This document shows, one piece after another, positions 1 to 8,342 of a stretch of 58,465 nucleotides of DNA (position 1 is the stretch's first letter; every line of letters begins with the position of its first letter). This stretch comes from Pseudomonadota bacterium (GTDB lineage Bacteria; Pseudomonadota; Gammaproteobacteria; Steroidobacterales; Steroidobacteraceae), in assembly GCA_947449495.1 (NCBI GenBank), contig CANFSB010000008.1, forward strand, positions 1-58,465, in the 5' to 3' direction. The notes beneath the pieces were generated by a model, which worked only from the letters and a program-made list of their open reading frames with translations, had not been told where the DNA came from and ran no database searches. The translations under genes and the position numbers were made by a program.

Positions 1-360
1 CTCAACGGCAAGCTGTCGGCCGGTCTGTCGTTCCTGGCCACCGTCGGTTCAACAGCACCGTTCGTCGGTCTGTTCGGCACCGTGTACGGCATTCTGAACG
101 CCCTGGTGGCGATCGGTCTGTCGGGCCAGCCGTCCATCGACAAGGTTGCAGGCCCCGTCGGCGAGGCGCTGATCATGACCGCACTGGGTCTGGCCGTCGC
201 CGTGCCCGCCGTGTTCGGTTACAACATTCTCCTGAACCGCAACAAGTCGATCCAGGAAGTGCTGCGCGAGTTCACTGGCGATCTCGAGGCTTACATTGTT
301 GGCGGCGTGCGCCCCGATGTGGCAGCGACCCGTCAGGCTGCTCCGGCTGCCAAGAAGTAA
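1..360 (+). CDS. exbB: ExbB/TolQ/MotA-family proton channel subunit (C-terminal part)
   Basis: The frame is open from the first base, so only the last 119 residues are visible and the start lies upstream. ExbB forms the inner-membrane channel that, with ExbD, passes proton-motive force to TonB. Visible are the family core segment (GLSFLATVGSTAPFVGLFGTV), a second hydrophobic segment (GEALIMTALGLAVAVPAVFG) and the basic cytoplasmic stretch NRNKSIQEVLREF, as in the third TM and tail of the family. Two exbD genes follow at once, which supports ExbB over MotA or TolQ. tonB would be expected just upstream of the window. Confidence 0.93.
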   Translation, partial: LNGKLSAGLSFLATVGSTAPFVGLFGTVYGILNALVAIGLSGQPSIDKVAGPVGEALIMTALGLAVAVPAVFGYNILLNRNKSIQEVLREFTGDLEAYIVGGVRPDVAATRQAAPAAKK

Positions 361-396
361 GTTGACCAGACCTTTAACGCCTTCGAGGACTAGACC

Positions 397-822
397 ATGT
401 CGATGAGTGTTCCTGGCAGCGGTGGCAGCGACAAGGTGATGTCCGACATCAACACCACCCCGCTGGTGGATGTGATGCTCGTGATGTTGATCATCTTTCT
501 GATCACCATCCCCATCATCACGAAGACGGTGAAGGTCGACCTTCCCAACGCGCGCAACATCGCCACTGTGACCAAACCAGAAAACATCACGGTGGCGGTG
601 GATACCGCCGGCGCGGTGTACTGGAATGGTGGTGCGGTGGCCGATCGCACGCAGTTGCTGAATCTGGTGGTGGCCGAGGCCCGCAAGGTGCCGCAGCCCG
701 AGATCCACATCCGTGCCGACCGCAACGCGCGGTTTGAGGCAGTCGGTCGTGTGATCTACATCATTCAGCAGGGCGGCCTGGTCAAGGTCGGATTCCTCAC
801 GGAACCTCACTCAGGGGGTTAA
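397..822 (+). CDS. exbD: ExbD/TolR-family energy-transducing protein, first copy
   Basis: Protein of 141 residues, the usual ExbD length. It has a short cytoplasmic N-terminus, one membrane helix at about residues 22-42 and a periplasmic domain. The segment NTTPLVDVMLVMLIIFL carries the conserved membrane Asp at residue 25, the same position as the essential Asp of E. coli ExbD. It couples proton flow through ExbB to TonB. The ATG at 397 lies 36 bp after the exbB stop with a purine-rich cgagga just upstream. The gene is co-transcribed with exbB and followed by a second exbD 46 bp later. Confidence 0.95.
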   Translation: MSMSVPGSGGSDKVMSDINTTPLVDVMLVMLIIFLITIPIITKTVKVDLPNARNIATVTKPENITVAVDTAGAVYWNGGAVADRTQLLNLVVAEARKVPQPEIHIRADRNARFEAVGRVIYIIQQGGLVKVGFLTEPHSGG

Positions 823-831
823 TCCCCTGAG
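810..831 (+). other. Stem-loop spanning the first exbD stop codon
   Basis: Perfect 8-bp inverted repeat ctcagggg / cccctgag with a 6-nt loop that contains the TAA stop of the first exbD. There is no T-run after it, so it is not a classical terminator. It may tune mRNA stability or the ratio of the two exbD products; that role is inference. Confidence 0.4.
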
Positions 832-868
832 CGTGGTCCTTCCGCATTACTTTCGAGGTCAATGAATC

Positions 869-1291
869 ATGAGCATGAGTGTAGGCTCGGGCACAGATGA
901 GCCATTGTGCGACGTCAACACGACGCCGCTGATCGACGTGATGCTGGTGATGCTCGTGATGCTTATCATCACGCTGCCCATCAGCACTCACGCGGTCAAA
1001 CTGGACATGCCCCGTCCGACTGACGCGCCGCCTCCGACCACGCAACCGCGCGTGATCACAATCGAAATCGACTACGACGGTTCGGTGATCTGGAACGGTA
1101 CGCCGGTTAGTGGCATTTCACAGGTAGACGGATTCTTCCGCCAGGAAGCGGAACTCGAGCCTCAGGCCGAGATTCACATCCAACCGGATCGCCGCGCCAA
1201 GTACGACGTCGTGGCCAATGTGCTGGCATCAGCGCAGCGTCACAAGATGGTTAAGATCGGCTTCGTGAACATCTCCCAATTCAGGGAGTAG
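869..1291 (+). CDS. exbD2: ExbD/TolR-family energy-transducing protein, second copy
   Basis: 140-residue paralogue of the preceding exbD, sharing the MSMSV start. The segment NTTPLIDVMLVMLVML at about residues 18-33 carries the conserved membrane Asp at position 23. The rest is a periplasmic domain with a Pro/Thr-rich linker at about 48-60. Xanthomonas TonB operons also carry tonB-exbB-exbD1-exbD2, where the second copy is accessory; applying that role here is inference. A strong terminator follows at 1324-1356, so this probably closes the operon. Confidence 0.93.
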   Translation: MSMSVGSGTDEPLCDVNTTPLIDVMLVMLVMLIITLPISTHAVKLDMPRPTDAPPPTTQPRVITIEIDYDGSVIWNGTPVSGISQVDGFFRQEAELEPQAEIHIQPDRRAKYDVVANVLASAQRHKMVKIGFVNISQFRE

Positions 1292-1323
1292 TCCAGGCTG
1301 GTTGTTCGCGGTTAGTACGACAC

Positions 1324-1356
1324 GCCGCCCGCGCACTGCACGGGCGGCCTTTTTTT
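1324..1356 (+). terminator. Rho-independent terminator after exbB-exbD-exbD2
   Basis: Perfect 8-bp GC-rich stem gccgcccg / cgggcggc with a 9-nt loop, followed by C and seven Ts. It lies 33 bp after the exbD2 stop and 40 bp before the next start. Confidence 0.88.
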
Positions 1357-1395
1357 AGGCCGGGCAATGTGCCCGCCCTCCGGAGTGGCCCACCC

Positions 1396-2658
1396 ATGAA
1401 TGCACCTGCACGCAAGACGCTCCAAGCCATCGCCGTATCGGTGGCGCTGGCCCTCGGTACAGCCGCCACCACCTCGCAATTTGCGATGGCGGCCTCCGCA
1501 CCTCCGGCCCCAACCGTCAGCAGGGGGGCAGTCAAGCCTTTGCAGGCTATTCAAGCCGCTGTACAAGCCAAAAACTGGGCAGAGGCCTTGGCCAAGGCCA
1601 AGGAAGTTGAGGCGCTGCCGACCAAGACTCCGTACGACATTTTTGTCCTGAACCAATTCGTGGGCATAGCCTACGTGCAGTCAGGTCGCATTCCCGAGGC
1701 CATTCCTGCCTATGAAGCACAGCTTAGCTCTGGCTTCCTGCCGGCCGATGATACGGATCGTATTTCACGTGCCATGGTCAGCCTGTACTACCAAGTAAAG
1801 GACTTTCCCAAGGCCATTGATGCCGGCCAAAAGATCATCGCCGCTGGCAAGGCCAACGGCGAAATCTGGTTCATGGTGGCCCACTCGCAGTACTTCCAGA
1901 ACAAGCATGCTGACGTGGTGAGCACAGTCAAGGCCTACTTGGCAGAGAGCACTTCTAAGGGCCAAAAGCCCGACGAGAACCCTCTGTTGCTGCTGACCCA
2001 GTCGCAGTCACAGCTGGGCAACAATGCTGGCTTGGTGGATTCGTTCAAGCATCTGGTAGAGCACTACCCCAAGCAGTCTTATTGGCGCGACATGATGGTC
2101 ATCATTCGTGACGGCGGTAACCGCAGTACGACATCAGACTTGGTAACGCTGAACCTCTATCGCCTGATGCGCAGCACCGACACGCTGCGTGAGTCCAACG
2201 ACTTTCTGGAGATGGCTCAGTTGGCCGTTCAACTGGGCTCGCCTGGCGAGGCAGTGGATGCCATCAGTCGAGGCAATGCACAAAACGCATTCAAGACCGA
2301 AAACGAGAAATCCGCAGCCAAGACACAACTCGGCACAGCTCAAAAACTGGCGGATGCGGATCGTGCTGGCTTAGCGAAGTTCGAAACGGAAGCCAAAGCA
2401 GCCAAGGCGGGCGAGGCCGATGTCCGCTTGGGCCAGGCATTCCTGAGCTACGATCAATCTGACAAGGCACTGGAAGCCATTCAGCGCGGCATAGCCAAGG
2501 GTGGCCTGCGCAACGCAGACGAGGCCCAAATTCTGCTCGGTATCGCGCAACTGCAGTTGGGACACAAGGCAGATGCCGTAACAGCATTCAAGGCCGTTAA
2601 GGGTACGGATGCACGTTTGAGCGAGCTCGCAGGCCTCTGGGCACTGCAGGCACGTTGA
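1396..2658 (+). CDS. Exported TPR-repeat protein, first of a tandem pair
   Basis: Start taken at ATG 1396 because it gives a clean signal peptide: basic MNAPARKTLQ, hydrophobic core, then AMAASA. An upstream in-frame ATG at 1369 would bury it. The mature protein of about 390 residues is mostly helical with Ala-rich TPR-like repeats, for example the stretches containing VQAKNWAEALAKA and FLSYDQSDKALEAI. Its C-terminal half resembles the next gene closely (both have KGGLR then a Gln-Leu-Leu-Gly stretch). It follows a TonB-energising operon, a position where periplasmic TPR proteins occur in related bacteria, so a helper role in TonB-dependent uptake is possible but unproven. Confidence 0.85.
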   Translation: MNAPARKTLQAIAVSVALALGTAATTSQFAMAASAPPAPTVSRGAVKPLQAIQAAVQAKNWAEALAKAKEVEALPTKTPYDIFVLNQFVGIAYVQSGRIPEAIPAYEAQLSSGFLPADDTDRISRAMVSLYYQVKDFPKAIDAGQKIIAAGKANGEIWFMVAHSQYFQNKHADVVSTVKAYLAESTSKGQKPDENPLLLLTQSQSQLGNNAGLVDSFKHLVEHYPKQSYWRDMMVIIRDGGNRSTTSDLVTLNLYRLMRSTDTLRESNDFLEMAQLAVQLGSPGEAVDAISRGNAQNAFKTENEKSAAKTQLGTAQKLADADRAGLAKFETEAKAAKAGEADVRLGQAFLSYDQSDKALEAIQRGIAKGGLRNADEAQILLGIAQLQLGHKADAVTAFKAVKGTDARLSELAGLWALQAR

Positions 2659-2711
2659 AACTCTAAAATTATCAGTCAATGACGGATCGGATCACTTCAG
2701 GGCAACACACA

Positions 2712-3938
2712 ATGACCAAGACATCTTTCCATGCTGTCGTCCTCGCCGTGGCCATGGCCGTTGGCGCAGGCTCTTTCACCACTTCCGCATGCGCCGCAGC
2801 ACCAGCTAACAGCCCGGCTGCTGGCAAGACTCTGCAAGCCGCTGCTGCCGCAGTGAAAGCTAAGAAGTGGGATGAGGCCGTCACGCACATCAAAGAAGTG
2901 AGCGGCATTGCCGGCCACACCCCGGCCGACATTTATCTGGCCAACACCATGCTGGTCAACGTACTGCTCAATCAGCAGAAGTACGCAGAGGTTGCACCGG
3001 TAATTGAGCAGCAGCTGAACAGCAGCTTTGCCTCGACTGCCGAAAAGAATTTTTTCAATAAGCAGCTCGTCTCGATCTACCTCGGCCTCAAGAACTATCC
3101 CAAAGTGATCGAGGTCGGTCAGGCTTTGGTTGCGGCGGGAACTGCCGATGCCACCACCTATAACGTGATGGCGCAGGCCTATGAGAAGCAGGGCAAACTG
3201 CCCGACGCAATCAAGTTCATGAAGTCGCGCATCGAAGGCGCCAAGGGCCAGAAGCCTTCAGAAAACGATCTGCTGCTGCTGCTGGACTTCCAGGGCCGCC
3301 AGAAGGACGGCGCAGGCCGGGCAGAGACCTTCGAGAAGCTCGTCAGCTTCTACCCGAAGCCCCAGTACTGGGCCAACATCATGCCGTCGCTGATCAACGC
3401 GCCGGAGAACACCGACGCAGTCACGATCAACATCTATCGCTTGATGGTGGCCACCGGCACGCTCAAACAGCACACCGACTACTCGGAGTTCGCCAAGCTT
3501 GCGGTTGTAGAAGGCGCAGCAGGTGAGGCCGTGTCAGTGGTGCAGAAGGGCCTGGCCGCCAATGTGTTCCCTGAGGAGCGCAAGGCCGCTGCCAATCGTC
3601 TGCTGGAATCGGCCAAGAAGCAGCTGGCTGCCGATCAGGCTGGCTTGGCCAAGGCCGAAGCCGATGCCAAGGCTGCTACCACGGGCGATGCCGATATCCG
3701 CGTTGGCAAGACCTATTACGGTCTGGGCCAGTACGACAAGTCCACCGAAGCCTTCAAGCGCGGTATCGCCAAGGGCGGCCTGCGTAGCGTCGAAGAGGGT
3801 CAGCTGCTGCTGGGTATCTCGCTGAACGCGCAGAAGAAGGGTGGTGAAGCCGCTGCAGCCTTCAAGGCCGCCGGCAAGACGGGTAACGACCCCAAGTTCG
3901 CCAACGTGGCGCGCTATTGGGCCGTGAACGCAAAGTAA
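2712..3938 (+). CDS. Exported TPR-repeat protein, second of a tandem pair
   Basis: Paralogue of the preceding gene, 408 residues from ATG 2712 (tcaggg 9-10 bp upstream). That start gives a standard signal peptide ending near SACA-AAPAN; an upstream in-frame ATG at 2679 would add 11 residues ahead of it. Helical repeats run through the mature part, with FKRGIAKGGLRSVEEGQLL near residue 365 mirroring the same region of its neighbour. The gap between the two genes is 53 bp and the peroxiredoxin starts 13 bp after this stop, so the three may be co-transcribed. Exact function unknown; periplasmic scaffold for the ExbB-ExbD-TonB system is the best inference. Confidence 0.85.
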   Translation: MTKTSFHAVVLAVAMAVGAGSFTTSACAAAPANSPAAGKTLQAAAAAVKAKKWDEAVTHIKEVSGIAGHTPADIYLANTMLVNVLLNQQKYAEVAPVIEQQLNSSFASTAEKNFFNKQLVSIYLGLKNYPKVIEVGQALVAAGTADATTYNVMAQAYEKQGKLPDAIKFMKSRIEGAKGQKPSENDLLLLLDFQGRQKDGAGRAETFEKLVSFYPKPQYWANIMPSLINAPENTDAVTINIYRLMVATGTLKQHTDYSEFAKLAVVEGAAGEAVSVVQKGLAANVFPEERKAAANRLLESAKKQLAADQAGLAKAEADAKAATTGDADIRVGKTYYGLGQYDKSTEAFKRGIAKGGLRSVEEGQLLLGISLNAQKKGGEAAAAFKAAGKTGNDPKFANVARYWAVNAK

Positions 3939-3951
3939 AACAGGAACACTC

Positions 3952-4434
3952 ATGACCATCAAAGTTGGCGATACCCTGCCTGCAGGCCGTTTCAAGACGG
4001 CTACCGCAGAGGCACTGGGTGACCTCAGCACCGACGAGCTCTTCAAGGGCAAGACGGTAGTGCTGTTTGCCGTACCGGGAGCCTTCACGCCTACCTGCGA
4101 TGCTCGCCACCTGCCGGGTTACGTAGAACACGCCGCTGCCTTCAAGGCCAAGGGCGTCGATACGATCGTGTGCCTGTCGGTCAACGACGCCTTTGTAATG
4201 AAGGCCTGGGCCAAGTCCTCCAACGTGGGAGACAGCGTGCTGATGCTGGCCGACGGCAACGGCGACTACACCCGCGCACTGGGTCTGGAGCTGGACGCGA
4301 CGGGCTTTGGCATGGGCAAGCGTTCACAGCGCTTTGCTATCGTGGCCAAGAACGGTGTTGCCACGCAGGTGTGTGTGGAGTCTGGTGGCGAGTTCAAGGT
4401 GTCGGCCGCCGACGCCGTGCTCGCCCTGCTGTAA
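3952..4434 (+). CDS. Peroxiredoxin, Prx5 type
   Basis: 160-residue cytoplasmic thiol peroxidase that reduces hydrogen peroxide and organic peroxides. The peroxidatic Cys is residue 49 in the Prx5 signature VPGAFTPTC. Further cysteines sit at 74 and 141; one may act as resolving Cys, but a 1-Cys mechanism using glutathione or glutaredoxin is also possible. No glutaredoxin domain is fused. There is an aggaac-type RBS and only 13 bp to the upstream TPR gene, so it is probably read from the same transcript. A bidirectional hairpin terminator follows. Confidence 0.93.
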   Translation: MTIKVGDTLPAGRFKTATAEALGDLSTDELFKGKTVVLFAVPGAFTPTCDARHLPGYVEHAAAFKAKGVDTIVCLSVNDAFVMKAWAKSSNVGDSVLMLADGNGDYTRALGLELDATGFGMGKRSQRFAIVAKNGVATQVCVESGGEFKVSAADAVLALL

Positions 4435-4443
4435 AACAGCGCT

Positions 4444-4470
4444 TGCGGGGTGGCCTTCTGCCACCCCGCA
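4444..4470. terminator. Bidirectional hairpin terminator between peroxiredoxin and etfA
   Basis: Perfect 11-bp stem (tgcggggtggc / gccaccccgca) with a 5-nt loop, placed between two convergent genes. The plus side continues gactcttta and the minus side agcgctgtttt, so both have short T-runs. It likely ends transcripts from both sides. Confidence 0.8.
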
Positions 4471-4476
4471 GACTCT

Positions 4477-5424
4477 TTAGCGGCTGTTCAGTCGCTGAGT
4501 CAATTCCGGAACAATGTTGAACAGGTCGCCGACTAACCCCAAGTCTGCTGACTCGAAAATGGGTGCGTCTGCGTCCTTGTTGATGGCGACGATAGTCTTG
4601 GCATCTTTGATGCCAGTCATGTGCTGAATAGCCCCGGAAATACCCACGGCAATATACAGCTGCGGCGAAATGATTTTGCCCGTCTGACCCACTTGCAGTT
4701 CATTGGGCGCATAGCCTGCATCGACCGCTGCTCGCGACGCACCAACCGCCGCTCCCAAAGTTGCTGCCAGCTGCTCAATCAGTTTGAACTGTTCGGCACT
4801 TCCCAATGCGCGACCACCTGACACCACCGTTGCCGCCGTCTGCAAATCGGGGCGGTCGGTATTGGCCTGAGTCATCGAGACAAATCGAGTGTGCAAGGGC
4901 AGGGCAACCTGCAGAGTGCGAACAAGTACGCTGGCCGAACCGTCTCGAGTGACCTCGCCAAATGAGGCTGTCCGCACGGTTGCGACAATGACCGGTTGAT
5001 CGGCCTCAACCTCAACAATCAGGATGACGTTGCCAGCATAGATCGGACGGCGAAACCGTCGTGCCGATTCAACTGCCATGATGTCGCTGAGTTGAGGCGC
5101 ATCCAGCAGAGCAGCAACACGCGGCATGAGGTCCTTGCCAAAGGTCGTGGAAGGACCGAACACATGCGTGTAGCCCTCACGCACCAACGCCGCAATCTGC
5201 GGAGCCAGTACTGCCGCCAGTTGGGAGTCATTAGCCGGATTCTCGACCTGCACTACTTGTGCAACCCCCGCCAGCGTGGCTGCCTGGGCCGCAACTGCGG
5301 CTGAGCCCAGCACCATCACATCGACCTGTGCATCGGGTACCTGTACCGCGCAGCTGACGCATTTGGCAGTGGCGGCGTTGAGGTGGCTGCCATCGTGCTC
5401 AGCAACAATGAGAATGCGGTTCAT
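4477..5424 (-). CDS. etfA: Electron transfer flavoprotein subunit alpha
   Basis: 315 residues, the family's usual size. ETF is a soluble FAD/AMP heterodimer that takes electrons from acyl-CoA dehydrogenases and passes them to ETF:quinone oxidoreductase. The C-terminal FAD-binding region at about 238-285 holds GQTGKIISPQLYIAVGISGA, then QHMTGIKDAKTIVAINKD and ADAPIF, matching the alpha-subunit signature. It follows etfB with a TGATG overlap (start 5424), so the two subunits are translationally coupled. It fits with the beta-oxidation enzyme at 23703-25733. A terminator closes the operon at 4444-4470. Confidence 0.96.
   Translation of the reverse strand: MNRILIVAEHDGSHLNAATAKCVSCAVQVPDAQVDVMVLGSAAVAAQAATLAGVAQVVQVENPANDSQLAAVLAPQIAALVREGYTHVFGPSTTFGKDLMPRVAALLDAPQLSDIMAVESARRFRRPIYAGNVILIVEVEADQPVIVATVRTASFGEVTRDGSASVLVRTLQVALPLHTRFVSMTQANTDRPDLQTAATVVSGGRALGSAEQFKLIEQLAATLGAAVGASRAAVDAGYAPNELQVGQTGKIISPQLYIAVGISGAIQHMTGIKDAKTIVAINKDADAPIFESADLGLVGDLFNIVPELTQRLNSR
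4897..4904 (+). other. KOPS-like octamer GGGCAGGG
   Basis: Matches the FtsK-orienting consensus GGGNAGGG on the plus strand, inside etfA. It points right, toward the dif site at 29188. Confidence 0.5.
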
Positions 5425-6179
5425 CAGACGAGCCCCCGGTTAGCCAGTTCCGCAAGCAAAGTGGCCACGTCAGGAACCAGCACGCCCTTTTGGCGAGGTG
5501 TTGGTGCGTCGTGGCGAACCGCGTGCATACGATGTCGTGGCGTGATGCCCAACGCCTCGAGCGTCAGTACATCCAGCGGCTTCTTCTTGGCCTTCATGAT
5601 GTCGGGCAGCTTGACGTAGCGCGGCTCGTTAAGCCGCAAATCCACGGTGATTACCGCCGGCAAATCCACCTCAAGAGTTTGCAAACCGGCATCCACCTCG
5701 CGCGTCACGCGCACTACTTCGCCGTTGATCTCAACCTTGGAGGCAAAAGTGGCTTGCGGACGATCCCAGAGGGCAGCCAGCATTTGGCCAGTCTGGTTGT
5801 TGTCATCGTCGATGGCCTGCTTGCCCAGCATGACCAGTTGCGGCTGCTCGCGGACAATCAACTGGTGCAATACACGCGCGCCGTCGAGCGGCTCCAGCGG
5901 CATATCGACCTGTACCAACACAGCGCGATCTGCACCCATGGCCAGCGCAGTGCGCAGCTGTGCCTGAGCATCCGACGGACCGATTCCAACCACGATCACT
6001 TCGGTGGCCTGACCGCGCTCTTTGATGCGCAGCGCTTCCTCGAGCGCAATCTCATCAAAGGGATTGATGCTCATCTTGGCGCCTTCGGTCATGACGCCGC
6101 TGCCATCGGCTTTGGGGCGCACACGGACGTTGTAGTCCACGACGCGCTTGATGCCGACCAGTATCCGATTGATGGCCAA
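5424..6179 (-). CDS. etfB: Electron transfer flavoprotein subunit beta
   Basis: 251 residues from a TTG start at 6179, chosen because ggagg sits a few bases upstream and translation then begins at AINRILVGIKRVVDYNVR, the usual EtfB N-terminus. Longer in-frame readings add unrelated residues. Family landmarks: INPFDEIALEEALRIKE near 40-55, the AMP-binding stretch GIGPSDAQAQLRTALAMGADRA and LMLGKQAIDDDNNQTGQML near 120-135, and the C-terminal RYVKLPDIMKAKKKP. The subunit binds AMP and docks the partner dehydrogenases. First gene of the etfBA operon, divergent from alaA. Confidence 0.96.
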   Translation of the reverse strand: MAINRILVGIKRVVDYNVRVRPKADGSGVMTEGAKMSINPFDEIALEEALRIKERGQATEVIVVGIGPSDAQAQLRTALAMGADRAVLVQVDMPLEPLDGARVLHQLIVREQPQLVMLGKQAIDDDNNQTGQMLAALWDRPQATFASKVEINGEVVRVTREVDAGLQTLEVDLPAVITVDLRLNEPRYVKLPDIMKAKKKPLDVLTLEALGITPRHRMHAVRHDAPTPRQKGVLVPDVATLLAELANRGLV

Positions 6180-6208
6180 GGTGCCCTCCGGGGGCTCGCA
6201 TAGCAGAT

Positions 6209-6216
6209 GGGGAGGG
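6209..6216 (+). other. KOPS-like octamer GGGGAGGG
   Basis: Consensus match on the plus strand in the etfB-alaA intergenic region, pointing toward dif. It lies in the presumed etfB leader. Confidence 0.45.
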
Positions 6217-6221
6217 CGCGG

Positions 6222-6227
6222 ATTATA
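6222..6227 (-). promoter_or_regulatory. Probable -10 element for etfBA
   Basis: Perfect TATAAT on the minus strand, 43 bp upstream of the etfB TTG start. No good -35 hexamer is found at 16-18 bp, so an activator may be needed. Confidence 0.5.
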
Positions 6228-6308
6228 AGCGCCAGACCTGCCGGCTGCACCTCGCGCAGAGCCCGGCCAGACGCTAGACTGCCCGGTTCCACCGTTTCCG
6301 AGACCGCC

Positions 6309-7538
6309 ATGAAGACCGACACGCGCATCCGGCCCAGCGACAGCACCAAACACGTCCGCTACGAAATCCGTGGCTCGCTGGCCCGTCGTGCCCTGGAACT
6401 GGAGCGTCTGGGCTACGAGATTACGTCACTCAATATCGGCAACCCGGGCATCTTCGGCTTCCGCACTCCGGAAGTGCTGCGCGTCTCAGTCATCGAAAAT
6501 CTGCCCCGCGCCGAAGGGTACGTGCATCAGAAGGGCGTATTTAGCGCCCGCGAGGCGATTGCGTTGCAACAGGAAGAACGCGGCGTAAAGGGCGTGACCA
6601 CCGAAGATGTGTTCATCGGCAATGGCGTGAGCGAACTGATCGATATGTCGCTGCGCGCACTGCTTAACCCGGGCGACGAAGTGCTGGTACCGTCGCCGGA
6701 TTATCCGCTGTGGACTGCGGCCGTCACGCTCAACGGCGGCAAGGCCGTGCATTACCCCTGCCGTCCCGAAAATGGCTTCTGCCCGGATCCGGATGAAGTG
6801 GCCTCGCTGGTCACACCACGCACGCGTGCGATCGTAATCATCAACCCCAACAATCCCACCGGCGCGGTGTATCCCAAAGCGCTGCTGGAACGGCTGGTGC
6901 GCACCGCTGAGACCAATCAACTGGTGATCTTCAGCGACGAGATCTATGACGGCATCACCTATGACGGCACCAAGATGGTACCGATCGCCACACTGGTGCA
7001 GGACACGCTGTGCGCCACCATGTCTGGTCTGTCCAAGATCTATCGCGCCTGCGGTTATCGCGTCGGCTGGGTCAGCTTCTCCGGCGCCACTCACCGCGCT
7101 GGCGACTACATGGCCTCGCTCGAACTGCTCAGTTCGCTGCGGCTGTGCAGCAATGTGCCGGGCCAATATGCCGTGCAGAGTGCACTGGGCGGCTACCAAA
7201 GCATTCGCGATCTGACCAAGCCTGGCGGACGATTGTATGAGTCACGTCGCGCCATCGTTGAGGGAGTGGCTCAGAGCCAGTACATGCGGCTGACCAAGCC
7301 CAACGGCGCACTGTATGCTTTCATCGAAGTGCTGACCGACAAGCTGCCCAACTTCAATGACCACCAATTTGCCTTGGACCTGCTGGAGCAGCGTCACGTG
7401 CTGGTCACGCCGGGCAGCAGTTTTAACGTGCCCTATAGCAACCACTTCAGGGTTACCAATCTGCCCGATGCGCAAACATTGCAGATGGTGTTCGGTCGCA
7501 TCGAAGCACAGCTGGCCGACTACGCTGGCCAGACTTGA
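6309..7538 (+). CDS. alaA: AlaA-like PLP-dependent aminotransferase (glutamate-pyruvate type)
   Basis: 409 residues from ATG 6309; fold-type I aminotransferase. It closely follows E. coli AlaA (about 405 residues): LNIGNPGIFGF near 40, IGNGVSELIDMSLRALL near 105, DYPLWTAAVTLNGGKAVHY near 130, IINPNNPTGAVYPKALLE near 180, and the PLP lysine at residue 243 in MSGLSKIYRACGYRVGW. AlaA makes alanine from pyruvate and glutamate; related enzymes act on branched or aromatic substrates, so exact specificity is inferred. Divergent from etfB across about 130 bp and convergent with gspN, 15 bp between stops. Confidence 0.9.
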   Translation: MKTDTRIRPSDSTKHVRYEIRGSLARRALELERLGYEITSLNIGNPGIFGFRTPEVLRVSVIENLPRAEGYVHQKGVFSAREAIALQQEERGVKGVTTEDVFIGNGVSELIDMSLRALLNPGDEVLVPSPDYPLWTAAVTLNGGKAVHYPCRPENGFCPDPDEVASLVTPRTRAIVIINPNNPTGAVYPKALLERLVRTAETNQLVIFSDEIYDGITYDGTKMVPIATLVQDTLCATMSGLSKIYRACGYRVGWVSFSGATHRAGDYMASLELLSSLRLCSNVPGQYAVQSALGGYQSIRDLTKPGGRLYESRRAIVEGVAQSQYMRLTKPNGALYAFIEVLTDKLPNFNDHQFALDLLEQRHVLVTPGSSFNVPYSNHFRVTNLPDAQTLQMVFGRIEAQLADYAGQT

Positions 7539-7553
7539 GGCTGGTCAGCCGAT

Positions 7554-8342
7554 TCAGGGGCGACCAGCAATAGAAAACTGCCGAAGCCCGGCAGCATCGG
7601 CCGGGCCCAGCAATTGCAGCTGACCAGCCAAGACAGGTGAGGGCGTTGAACGCGCCGCCACAGTGCCTTGCAATTGCCAGCCGCCTAACGGCTCCAACTC
7701 CAGTTGAGCCTGCAGCGCCAACGGGCCGCCCTCATCAACAATGTGCGCAGGCTGCAGCGCGCCGCCCTTAGCGCGGGGCCAAGTGATGGAAAAATTGCCG
7801 TAATCCACTGGCGCAGGCATGACGCTGCTGACATTGCGCAGCAACACGCGACCTTCCAGCGCCTGCAGTGCGACACCACCCAGCTTTAATCGCAGATCGT
7901 CGACAGTAGCTGTGCCATGCCAACCCGCAGGTACGCCAGGCAGCAGCTGATCTTCCAACAGCACAGTGCCGCGTATCGACAGCACCTCTAACGCAGACGC
8001 ACTGCGCTGCACCACAGCTTGTACGACACTGGTACCGCGATTAAGGTTGAGTTGAGCAGCCAGACGTCCGCGCAGCAATCGTGACGGTAACAGCTGCCAA
8101 TTAAGCTGCACTTTGATTTGCTCCGGCAGCGCTGCACGCTGCACCCAAGCTTGACCACACTGCCCCTGCCACAGTGTTCCTGCGATCTGCTCGCAGTGCA
8201 CTTGTGCCGGCAAGAACCACACCAGCACACGCGCCGGTGGCCGGAGCAGCAGCATCACCAAAAAACTGGCAACCGCCACAACCACCCATAGCAGCGGCTT
8301 GCGACGCAATGTTGACGGGTCTTGCAAAACAGCTGCGCTCAA
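7554..8342 (-). CDS. gspN: Type II secretion system protein N
   Basis: 262 residues with one N-terminal membrane helix at about 17-35 (LLWVVVAVASFLVMLLL) and a periplasmic body containing the GspN-like stretch CEQIAGTLWQGQCGQ. GspN is an accessory inner-membrane component found in Xanthomonas (XpsN) and a subset of other systems; in Xanthomonas it links the L-M pair to the outer-membrane secretin. Last gene of the operon, with its ATG overlapping the gspM stop by ATGA. In Xanthomonas the secretin gene follows here; in this window it does not. Confidence 0.88.
   Translation of the reverse strand: MSAAVLQDPSTLRRKPLLWVVVAVASFLVMLLLRPPARVLVWFLPAQVHCEQIAGTLWQGQCGQAWVQRAALPEQIKVQLNWQLLPSRLLRGRLAAQLNLNRGTSVVQAVVQRSASALEVLSIRGTVLLEDQLLPGVPAGWHGTATVDDLRLKLGGVALQALEGRVLLRNVSSVMPAPVDYGNFSITWPRAKGGALQPAHIVDEGGPLALQAQLELEPLGGWQLQGTVAARSTPSPVLAGQLQLLGPADAAGLRQFSIAGRP

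Noticed and set aside
49-810. Long open antisense frame over exbB/exbD
   Set aside because: It lies opposite strongly conserved genes, has His/Arg/Gln-rich composition typical of reverse frames in GC-rich DNA, and no family match.
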